A stretch of DNA of 19,986 bases from an uncultured Clostridia bacterium (lineage in GTDB: Bacteria > Bacillota > Clostridia > TANB77 > CAG-508). The notes under the pieces were generated by a model, which was given only the letters and a program-made list of their open reading frames with translations, was not told where the DNA came from and searched no databases. The stretch is taken from positions 1 to 19,986 of the forward strand of contig CAKPSX010000024.1 of the NCBI GenBank assembly GCA_934184665.1. The letters are read 5' to 3'. A program made the position numbers and the translations under genes. Shown in pieces: positions 13,344 through 19,986 of this stretch; position 1 is the first letter of the stretch; every line of letters begins with the position of its first letter.

Positions 13344-15935
13344 ATGAATATGCAAAAATTTACTCAAAAATCATTAGAAGCAATACAAGAATCACAGAAT
13401 ATTGCGATTGAAAATCAAAATGCACAAGTAGAACAAGAACATTTATTACTAGCACTTTTACAACAAGACAATAGTTTAATAAAAGAATTGTTAAAGAAAA
13501 TCGGCACATCAGAAAATTTTGAAAATGAACTAGAAAATATCATTTCAAAAATGCCAAAAGTAGTTGGAGGAGCGAGACCAAGTAATGGAATATATGTTTC
13601 ACAAGATTTAGACATAACACTTACAAATGCAGAAATAATAGCCAAAAAAATGAAAGATGAATATGTATCAGTTGAACATATAATGTTATCAATGTTTGAC
13701 AATGGAAATCGTAAAATAAAAGATTTATTTAGAACATTTAATGTAAATAAAAATGAATTTTTAAAAGCATTAACAAGTGTTAGAGGAAATACAAGAGTAA
13801 CAACAGATAATCCAGAAGAAACATATGATGCACTAAAAAAATATGGACAAGATTTAGTACAACTTGCAAGAGAGCAAAAACTAGACCCTGTAATAGGCAG
13901 AGATAATGAAATAAGAAATGCAATAAGAATATTATCAAGAAAAACAAAAAACAATCCATGTTTAATTGGAGAGCCAGGTGTTGGTAAAACAGCTATAGTT
14001 GAAGGTTTGGCACTAAGGATTGTAAGAGGAGATGTTCCAGAAGGTCTAAAAGATTGTACAATATTTTCACTAGATATGGGACTATTAATAGCAGGTGCTA
14101 AATATAGAGGAGAATTTGAAGAAAGACTAAAAGCAGTACTACAGGAAGTAAAGAAAAGTGAAGGAAAAATAATCTTATTCATTGATGAAATTCACACAAT
14201 AGTTGGAGCTGGAAAAACAGATGGAGCAATGGATGCAGGCAACTTACTAAAACCAATGCTAGCAAGAGGAGAACTACACTGTATAGGTGCAACAACACTA
14301 AATGAATATAGAAAATATATAGAAAAAGACCAAGCACTTGAAAGACGTTTCCAACCAGTAATGGTAGATGAACCAACAGTAGAAGATACAATATCAATAT
14401 TAAGGGGACTAAAAGAAAGATATGAAGTATATCATGGTGTAAAAATATCTGATAATGCACTAATAACAGCAGCAACATTGTCACATAGATATATATCAGA
14501 TAGGTTCCTTCCAGATAAGGCAATAGACTTGATTGACGAAGCATGTAGTATGATAAAAACAGAAATGCAATCAATGCCAACAGAACTAGATGAAATATCA
14601 AGAAAAATAATGCAATTAGAAATAGAAGAAACAGCATTATCAAAAGAAAAAGATGAATTATCAAAGAAGAGATTAGACACAATAAAAAAAGAAAAAGCAG
14701 AACTAAAAACAAAATTTGATTCAATGAAAGCAAAATGGGAAAACGAAAAAGAAGCAATAGGAAAAGTCCAAAAACTTAGAGAAGAAATAGAAAAAGTGAA
14801 TGCAGAAATTGAACAAGCAGAAAGAAATTATGAACTAAATAAATTAGCAGAATTAAAATATGGTAAATTACCAGAGCTACAAAAACAATTAAAACAAGAA
14901 GAGGAACTTGCTGAAAAAGGAAAAGAAAGTGGTTTACTAAGAAACAAAGTAACAGAAGATGAAATTACAAAAATTATATCAAAATGGACAGGAATACCTG
15001 TTGCAAAACTTATGGAAGGCGAAAAAGAAAAAATATTAAATCTTGATAAAATACTTCATAAAAGAGTAATAGGTCAAGATGAAGCAGTAGAAAAAGTATC
15101 TGAAGCAATAATGCGTTCAAGAGCAGGAATTGGAGACCCACGTAGACCAATAGGTTCATTTATGTTCTTAGGACCAACAGGTGTAGGTAAAACAGAACTT
15201 GCAAAATCACTTGCAGATGCACTATTTGATGATGAACACAATATGGTAAGAATTGATATGTCAGAATATATGGAAAAATATTCTGTATCAAGATTAATAG
15301 GAGCTCCTCCAGGATATGTTGGATATGAAGAAGGAGGACAATTAACAGAAGCAGTAAGAAGAAAACCATATTCAGTAATATTATTTGATGAAATTGAAAA
15401 AGCGCATCCAGATGTATTTAATGTATTATTACAAGTACTAGATGATGGTAGAGTTACAGATTCACAAGGTAGAACAGTAGATTTCAAAAATACAATAATA
15501 ATATTAACATCAAACTTGGGTTCAGAATACATTTTGGAAGGAATACAAGAAAATGGTGAAATATCTGGAGAGGCAAAAGAAAAAGTTAGAACATTATTAA
15601 AACAAAAATTCAGACCAGAATTCCTAAATCGTTTAGATGAAATAGTATTTTATAAACCATTAATGAAAAATGAAATATCTAAGATATTAGACTTATTAAT
15701 AGATGATTTAAGAAAAAGACTTGAAGACAAAAATATAAAAATAGAAGTATCTGAATCAGCTAAAAATTATCTAATAGATAATGGCTATGATGAAGCATAT
15801 GGAGCAAGACCATTAAAAAGATTCGTGCAAAAGAAACTTGAAACATTAATAGCAAGAAAAATCTTATCAAATGAAATAATGCCAAATAGTACAGTAAAAG
15901 TAGATTGTAAAGATAATGAATTATTTATAAAATAA
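13344..15935 (+). CDS. clpB: ATP-dependent chaperone ClpB (Hsp100 disaggregase)
   Basis: A hexameric AAA+ machine that pulls proteins out of aggregates together with DnaK. The 863 residues show, in order, the N-domain with two Clp repeats (1-145) and NBD1. NBD1 has Walker A GEPGVGKT (209-216), pore loop GAKYRGEFEER (251-261) and Walker B IILFIDEIH (276-284). A long charged coiled-coil middle domain (about 405-525) separates ClpB from ClpC/ClpA. NBD2 has Walker A GPTGVGKT (610-617), pore loop GYVGYEEGG (657-665) and Walker B VILFDEIEK (678-686), and there is a C-terminal small domain (AYGARPLKRFVQ). No ClpP-binding loop was seen. Start ATG 13344 follows AAAGGAGG; ATG 13350 is an alternative. 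Single-gene unit: CIRCE-controlled promoter before it and a GAAA-loop terminator after it. Confidence 0.96.
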   Translation: MNMQKFTQKSLEAIQESQNIAIENQNAQVEQEHLLLALLQQDNSLIKELLKKIGTSENFENELENIISKMPKVVGGARPSNGIYVSQDLDITLTNAEIIAKKMKDEYVSVEHIMLSMFDNGNRKIKDLFRTFNVNKNEFLKALTSVRGNTRVTTDNPEETYDALKKYGQDLVQLAREQKLDPVIGRDNEIRNAIRILSRKTKNNPCLIGEPGVGKTAIVEGLALRIVRGDVPEGLKDCTIFSLDMGLLIAGAKYRGEFEERLKAVLQEVKKSEGKIILFIDEIHTIVGAGKTDGAMDAGNLLKPMLARGELHCIGATTLNEYRKYIEKDQALERRFQPVMVDEPTVEDTISILRGLKERYEVYHGVKISDNALITAATLSHRYISDRFLPDKAIDLIDEACSMIKTEMQSMPTELDEISRKIMQLEIEETALSKEKDELSKKRLDTIKKEKAELKTKFDSMKAKWENEKEAIGKVQKLREEIEKVNAEIEQAERNYELNKLAELKYGKLPELQKQLKQEEELAEKGKESGLLRNKVTEDEITKIISKWTGIPVAKLMEGEKEKILNLDKILHKRVIGQDEAVEKVSEAIMRSRAGIGDPRRPIGSFMFLGPTGVGKTELAKSLADALFDDEHNMVRIDMSEYMEKYSVSRLIGAPPGYVGYEEGGQLTEAVRRKPYSVILFDEIEKAHPDVFNVLLQVLDDGRVTDSQGRTVDFKNTIIILTSNLGSEYILEGIQENGEISGEAKEKVRTLLKQKFRPEFLNRLDEIVFYKPLMKNEISKILDLLIDDLRKRLEDKNIKIEVSESAKNYLIDNGYDEAYGARPLKRFVQKKLETLIARKILSNEIMPNSTVKVDCKDNELFIK

Positions 15936-15957
15936 TATATATATTAATAATATATCA

Positions 15958-15990
15958 AATAACTAGCTAGAAATAGTTGGTTATTTTTTT
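15958..15990 (+). terminator. Rho-independent terminator of clpB
   Basis: A 12-bp stem (15958-15969 with 15974-15985, including two G-U pairs) closed by a GAAA tetraloop and followed by seven T (15984-15990), 23 bases after the clpB stop. Confidence 0.9.
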
Positions 15991-16004
15991 GACTAAATTA
16001 AAAT

Positions 16005-16026
16005 GTCACTTTAGAGTCACTTTACT
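16005..16026 (+). promoter_or_regulatory. Tandem 11-bp direct repeats upstream of the ABC exporter operon
   Basis: GTCACTTTA occurs at 16005-16013 and again at 16016-16024, exactly 11 bp apart. They overlap the -35 region of a promoter whose -10 would be TAATAT (16031-16036) or TATAAA (16034-16039). Two helically phased repeats in place of a consensus -35 are typical of activation by an OmpR-family regulator. Confidence 0.6.
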
Positions 16027-16070
16027 TGTGTAATATAAAATCAAACATAAATGAAATGGAGGAATTTAAT

Positions 16071-16748
16071 ATGGAAATATTGAGAGTAGAAAACCTAAAC
16101 AAAATATATGGAAAAGGAGAAAATGAGGTAAGAGCTGTAGATAATGTTTCATTTTCAGTTGAAAAAGGAGAATTTATTGCAATTATTGGAGCAAGTGGAA
16201 GCGGAAAATCAACATTATTACATTTATTGGGAGGAGTAGATAGACCAACAAGTGGAAAAGTATATATAGATGGAAAAGATATATATGCATTAAATGATGA
16301 GAAACTTGCAATATTTAGAAGAAGACAAGTAGGATTAATATATCAGTTTTATAATTTAATACCAATATTAAATGTGGAAGAAAATATAAAATTACCGTGT
16401 GACCTTGATGGAAAAGAAGTCGACCCTAAAAGATTAAATGAGTTACTAAAAACATTAAATTTAGAAAATAGAAAAACACATTTACCAAATGAATTATCAG
16501 GAGGTCAGCAACAAAGGGTTTCAATTGGAAGAGCTATTATAAATAACCCCGCTATTATGCTAGCAGATGAGCCAACAGGAAATCTTGACAGCAAAGCATC
16601 TGAAGAGATAATTTCATTATTAAGATTATCTAATCAAAAGTATAAGCAAACAGTTATAGTTATAACACATGATGAGAAAATTGCATTAGAGGCAGACAGG
16701 ATTATTACTATAGGTGATGGTAAAATTATAAAAGATGAAAGAAATTAG
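16071..16748 (+). CDS. ABC transporter ATP-binding protein, MacB/LolD/BceA type
   Basis: The 225-residue ATPase of an exporter or lipoprotein/peptide-handling ABC system. It has Walker A GASGSGKST (40-48), a Q-loop in IYQFYNLIPILNVEENI, signature LSGGQQQR (142-149), Walker B MLADEPTGNLD (163-173) with catalytic Glu167, and the switch His in VITHDEKIA. LxxGGVDRPTSGKVYIDG and EPTGNLD are characteristic of the MacB/LolD/FtsE group. ATG 16071 is preceded by GGAGG (16058-16062); the frame extends to 16026 but without a ribosome site. The two-domain FtsX permease 94 bases downstream is its partner. The tandem repeats at its promoter suggest two-component control. Confidence 0.93.
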   Translation: MEILRVENLNKIYGKGENEVRAVDNVSFSVEKGEFIAIIGASGSGKSTLLHLLGGVDRPTSGKVYIDGKDIYALNDEKLAIFRRRQVGLIYQFYNLIPILNVEENIKLPCDLDGKEVDPKRLNELLKTLNLENRKTHLPNELSGGQQQRVSIGRAIINNPAIMLADEPTGNLDSKASEEIISLLRLSNQKYKQTVIVITHDEKIALEADRIITIGDGKIIKDERN

Positions 16749-16770
16749 GATAAAGCTGAAAAACAATTAC

Positions 16771-16792
16771 AATTTTGGACTGTGCCAAAATT
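16771..16792 (+). other. Hairpin between ATPase and permease genes
   Basis: Perfect 8-bp arms AATTTTGG (16771-16778) and CCAAAATT (16785-16792) with a 6-nt loop ACTGTG, in the 94-bp gap. No direct U-tract follows (TAATTCTTTT), so partial termination or an mRNA processing/stability element are both possible. Confidence 0.45.
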
Positions 16793-16842
16793 TAATTCTT
16801 TTCCAGCAAGGGATTGTACAATAAGAAAGGGATGAAAATAAA

Positions 16843-19428
16843 ATGAATATATTAAATAAATTTACACTAAAAAGCTTGAAACTTAATTCCAAAAGAACAA
16901 TTGCGACATCTATTGGAATAATATTATCAACAGCTTTGATTTGTGCAGTTGCAGGAGTGTTTTCAAGCTTTCAAAAAACACTTATAAAACATGCAGTAGA
17001 ATTAGATGGAAGTTATCATGCAGTGTTTTATGATGTACCAAAAGAAAAACAAAAATATATAACAGAAAATCGTGATATAAAAGAAACATACATAACACAT
17101 GGAGTTGGGTATTCAAAATTAGAAGGAAGCAAAAATGATTATAAGCCATTTTTATATTTAATGGAATTTGATGAAAAAGCATTAAACAATTGGGGACTTA
17201 AAATAAAAGAAGGAAGATTACCACAAAATTCAAAAGAAATTGTTATATCAGATCATATAGAAGAAAATGCTGGAGTGAAATATAATGTGGGAGACAAAAT
17301 AACTTTAAACATAGGACAAAGAATATCAGAAGGAGAAAAATTAAATCAAAACAATCCATATAATAACCCGAAAGATAGTAAACAAAAAGGATATGTTGAA
17401 GAACAACTAGAACTTACAGAAACAAAAGAATTTACAATAGTAGGAATAATAAATAGACCAAATATGGAAATAGAAGGATATTCAGCACCAGGATATAGTG
17501 TAATTACAAAACTTGACCATAATGTTGATGATGATGTAAACATATTAGTAAAATATGAAAACATAAATGATACATATACTAAGACAAAAGAATTAAGTGA
17601 AAAATTAGGGAATATTACATATCATGAAAATTCAGAACTATTAAGGTGGTCTGGTGTTTCTAGGTCAAATGATACCATGGAAATGTTATTCACATTAGCT
17701 GGAATTGTAATATTAATTATAATTGTATCAAGTGTTTTTGTAATAAAAAACAGTTTTGACATTTCTATAACAGAAAAAATGAAACAATATGGTATGTTAT
17801 CAAGTATAGGTGCAACCAAAAAACAAATAAAGAAAAATGTTCTATTTGAAGGAATGGCATTAGGAATAATATCAGTTCCTATTGGAATTTTATGTGGGAT
17901 ATTAGCAACATTTATATTAATGCAAGTAACAACAATATTAGTTGGAAAATCATTTTTCTCAAATGAAATTAAATTTGTATTTAACATACCAATATTAGCG
18001 ATTGTTTTAAGCATAGTATTAGGATTTCTAACAATATATTTATCATGTATATTTTCAGCAAGAAAAGCAAGCAAAATCACGCCAATAGATGCAATAAGAA
18101 GCAATGAAGATATAAAAATAAAATCGAAAAAAATAAAATCACCTAAAATAATAAAAAAGATATTTGGAATAGGTGGAGAAATAGCATACAAAAATTTAAA
18201 GAGAAACAAAAAGAAATACAGGACAACAGTTGCATCACTAGTTGTAAGTATCACAGTATTTATAGCATTGTCAACATTTATGATATATGCATTTGATATG
18301 TCAGGGATATATTATAATGAAATGGATTATAATGTAATGATTTCAATGTATCCAAATACAAATGAAAACATGAAAGAAGAAAAAATTTATAAATATTATC
18401 AAAATATTGTTAATACACATAATGAAATAAATAAATATACAATTGAGAGACATGCAATGATAGTATTAGATAATCCTGAAAGCAAGATGACAGAAGAATA
18501 TAAGAAAATATATGAAGAAGATAAATCGGTAAATGAAGGATATGAATTTTCTATTCCAATAACTACTTTAGGAGAAAAAGAATATAGAGAATATGTAAAA
18601 GAATTAGGCGGAAAGTATGAAGATTATAAAGATGGAATAATATATTATAATAATTCACAATATTATGGTGAAGATAATAAAAAAATTGATACATTAATAA
18701 TTAATAAAAATGATGAAATAAATGGAAAATTACAAGAAACACAAAATAAAGTTTCTTTACGAATCTTGAAAATTACAGATAAAGCACCAATGGGCATAAA
18801 CTCATCAGCATTCGGAATGTTTTTAGTAAGTGATGAATTATTAGATTCATTGCCTGAATATACATGTAAAAACATGAAGATTGATACAGATAAACCAAAT
18901 GAGATATGTGAAAGAATTGAAGAAGAATATAACAATAGTAGTTTAAAAGGCGAATATAAATTTAATTTTACAAACTATAAAGAATCAGCAGATGAAAATA
19001 ATAGGATGGTATTACTAATTTCAATATTTTTATATGGATTTATAACTGTAATAACATTAATAGGAGTGACGAATATATTTAATACAATTACAACAAACAT
19101 GAATTTAAGAAGCAAGGAATTTGCAATGTTAAAATCTATAGGAATGACTAAAAAAGAATTTAATAATATGATAAGACTAGAAAGCATTTTTTATGGATCA
19201 AAATCATTAATTATAGGAATTGCACTTGGTCTGGGGCTTTCATATTGGATGTATTCTAGCATGGTAAAAGCAGATGCCACAAGTGGAATACCATTTGTAT
19301 TCCCAACAATGTCAATTATAATATCTATTATATTTATTTTTATTATTGTTGGAATAATAATGAGATACTCGTTAAACAAAATTAACAAACAAAATATAAT
19401 TGAAACAATTAGAAAAGATAATATATAA
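16843..19428 (+). CDS. ABC transporter permease with two FtsX domains
   Basis: An 861-residue membrane subunit that works with the preceding ATPase. There are eight predicted transmembrane segments in two sets: TM1 about 19-41, a large extracytoplasmic domain, and three helices about 284-304, 335-365 and 383-408. The second set has TM5 about 460-485, another large extracytoplasmic domain (486-720), and three helices about 722-745, 790-807 and 820-843. Each set carries the FtsX pattern, for example MKQYGMLSSIGATKKQIKK after TM2 and FAMLKSIGMTKKEFNNMI in the second half. Such fused FtsX permeases next to a LolD-type ATPase are often antimicrobial-peptide or envelope-stress exporters, but the substrate is not readable here. 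Ribosome site AAAGGGA (16826-16832). There is no terminator after it; tyrS has its own promoter overlapping the gap. Confidence 0.9.
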   Translation: MNILNKFTLKSLKLNSKRTIATSIGIILSTALICAVAGVFSSFQKTLIKHAVELDGSYHAVFYDVPKEKQKYITENRDIKETYITHGVGYSKLEGSKNDYKPFLYLMEFDEKALNNWGLKIKEGRLPQNSKEIVISDHIEENAGVKYNVGDKITLNIGQRISEGEKLNQNNPYNNPKDSKQKGYVEEQLELTETKEFTIVGIINRPNMEIEGYSAPGYSVITKLDHNVDDDVNILVKYENINDTYTKTKELSEKLGNITYHENSELLRWSGVSRSNDTMEMLFTLAGIVILIIIVSSVFVIKNSFDISITEKMKQYGMLSSIGATKKQIKKNVLFEGMALGIISVPIGILCGILATFILMQVTTILVGKSFFSNEIKFVFNIPILAIVLSIVLGFLTIYLSCIFSARKASKITPIDAIRSNEDIKIKSKKIKSPKIIKKIFGIGGEIAYKNLKRNKKKYRTTVASLVVSITVFIALSTFMIYAFDMSGIYYNEMDYNVMISMYPNTNENMKEEKIYKYYQNIVNTHNEINKYTIERHAMIVLDNPESKMTEEYKKIYEEDKSVNEGYEFSIPITTLGEKEYREYVKELGGKYEDYKDGIIYYNNSQYYGEDNKKIDTLIINKNDEINGKLQETQNKVSLRILKITDKAPMGINSSAFGMFLVSDELLDSLPEYTCKNMKIDTDKPNEICERIEEEYNNSSLKGEYKFNFTNYKESADENNRMVLLISIFLYGFITVITLIGVTNIFNTITTNMNLRSKEFAMLKSIGMTKKEFNNMIRLESIFYGSKSLIIGIALGLGLSYWMYSSMVKADATSGIPFVFPTMSIIISIIFIFIIVGIIMRYSLNKINKQNIIETIRKDNI

Positions 19429-19434
19429 AAGTTC

Positions 19435-19463
19435 TTGATAATGAGAAAAAACTGTTGTATAAT
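19435..19463 (+). promoter_or_regulatory. tyrS promoter
   Basis: TTGATA (19435-19440), exactly 17 bp, TATAAT (19458-19463), only six bases after the permease stop. The predicted leader is about 35 nt, too short for a T-box riboswitch. Confidence 0.85.
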
Positions 19464-19503
19464 GTAGCCGGAAGTAATAAATAACAGAAAGGAATACATT
19501 AAA

Positions 19504-19986
19504 ATGACATTAGTAGAAGAATTAAAATGGAGAGGGCTAATAAAAGATATATCAAGTCCAGAATTAGAAGAGAAACTTAATAAAGGAGGTCTAACATTTT
19601 ATATAGGAACAGACCCAACAGCAGATAGTCTACATGTAGGACATTTATCAAGTTTCTTGATATCAAAAAGATTAAAAGAAGCGGGACATCATCCAATATT
19701 GTTAGTTGGTGGTGGAACAGGAATGATAGGAGATCCTAGACCTACAACAGAAAGAGCCATGATAAGTAAAGAAGCTGTTGCAAATAATTTTAAAGCATTA
19801 AAAAAACAAGTAGAAGATATATTCGGGTTTGAAGTTGTAAATAATAATGATTGGTATAAAGATATAAATGTAATAGATTTTTTAAGAGATTATGGTAAGT
19901 TTTTCAATGTAAATTATATGTTAGATAAAGACATAATAAGAAGAAGACTTGAAACAGGAATAACATATACAGAATTTTCATATATG
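19504..19986 (+). CDS. tyrS: Tyrosine--tRNA ligase (5' part, runs off the window)
   Basis: A class I aminoacyl-tRNA synthetase that charges tRNA-Tyr. The 161 residues in view cover the first part of the catalytic Rossmann domain. They show the tyrosine-binding start FYIGTDPTADSLHVGHL with the HIGH-type motif HVGH (44-47), the conserved GGGTGMIGDPRPTTERA, and NNNDWYKDINVIDFLRDYGK. This matches the bacterial TyrS form. The KMSKS loop and the S4-like C-terminal domain lie beyond the window. ATG 19504 follows AAAGGAA (19488-19494) by nine bases. The leader lacks room for a T-box, which many Firmicutes tyrS genes have. Confidence 0.94.
   Translation, partial: MTLVEELKWRGLIKDISSPELEEKLNKGGLTFYIGTDPTADSLHVGHLSSFLISKRLKEAGHHPILLVGGGTGMIGDPRPTTERAMISKEAVANNFKALKKQVEDIFGFEVVNNNDWYKDINVIDFLRDYGKFFNVNYMLDKDIIRRRLETGITYTEFSYM

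Noticed and set aside
13415..14757. Long minus-strand open frames opposite clpB
   Set aside because: They are rich in Leu/Ile/Ser/Phe without domains and lie antisense to a highly conserved gene; they reflect its codon composition.
16026..16070. 15-residue N-terminal extension of the ABC ATPase
   Set aside because: No ribosome site at the upstream start and it falls within the promoter; GGAGG precedes ATG 16071, where similarity to the family begins.
16817..16822. Internal promoter (TACAAT) for the FtsX permease
   Set aside because: The -35 position is AATTCT and the TG is not properly spaced; too weak to claim.
19464..19503. T-box riboswitch before tyrS
   Set aside because: Only about 35 nt of leader with no specifier stem or T-box sequence.

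Overview
The window is very A+T-rich and carries a Firmicutes gene set. It has a GerA-family spore germination protein, a VanR/VanS-type two-component system, an MEP-pathway kinase (IspE), ClpB behind a CIRCE operator, strong AAGGAGG-type ribosome binding sites and short leaders with TTGNNN/TATAAT promoters. This suggests an endospore-forming, low-GC clostridial bacterium. I cannot name the species. I saw no tRNA, rRNA, CRISPR array or complete insertion sequence.

Layout. 1-294: 3' end of an Rpn-like (PD-(D/E)XK nuclease/transposase family) gene, closed by a terminator. 435-1200: tandem promoters and a 25-unit pentapeptide-repeat gene whose frame is broken once near its start. 1257-2335: two overlapping DNA alkylation repair genes (ogt-like methyltransferase and tag glycosylase). 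2387-3133 (minus): a membrane-anchored C39-like peptidase, divergent from a VanR-like regulator (3299-3983, frame broken once), its VanS-like kinase and ispE. The divergent gap holds four 11-bp-phased direct repeats. 6111-7616: a GT39-like membrane glycosyltransferase, converging through a long bidirectional hairpin on an orphan gerA gene (7714-9387, minus). 9442-11385: a second OmpR-type two-component system. 11495-13213: a long-chain acyl-CoA synthetase with a palindrome just downstream of its promoter. 13344-15935: clpB, with CIRCE laid over its -35. 16071-19428: a MacB/FtsX-type ABC exporter pair with tandem 11-bp repeats at its promoter. 19504-end: 5' part of tyrS.

How the genes work together. 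Much of the window looks like cell-envelope sensing and response: two OmpR-type sensor/regulator pairs, a secreted or anchored peptidase, a membrane glycosyltransferase, and a two-FtsX-domain ABC exporter of the kind that often handles antimicrobial peptides or lipids. Repair (ogt-tag) and protein disaggregation (clpB) add general stress defence.

Most striking observation. The only two genes with broken frames, pentapeptide and vanR-like, break in the same way. The zero frame reaches a CGG codon followed by T, and then TGA one codon later. Skipping one base so that GGT is read restores the full protein. By reading every gene I found no other in-frame CGG in the window. This may be coincidence or sequence error, but it is also what +1 recoding at a rare or unassigned CGG codon would look like.
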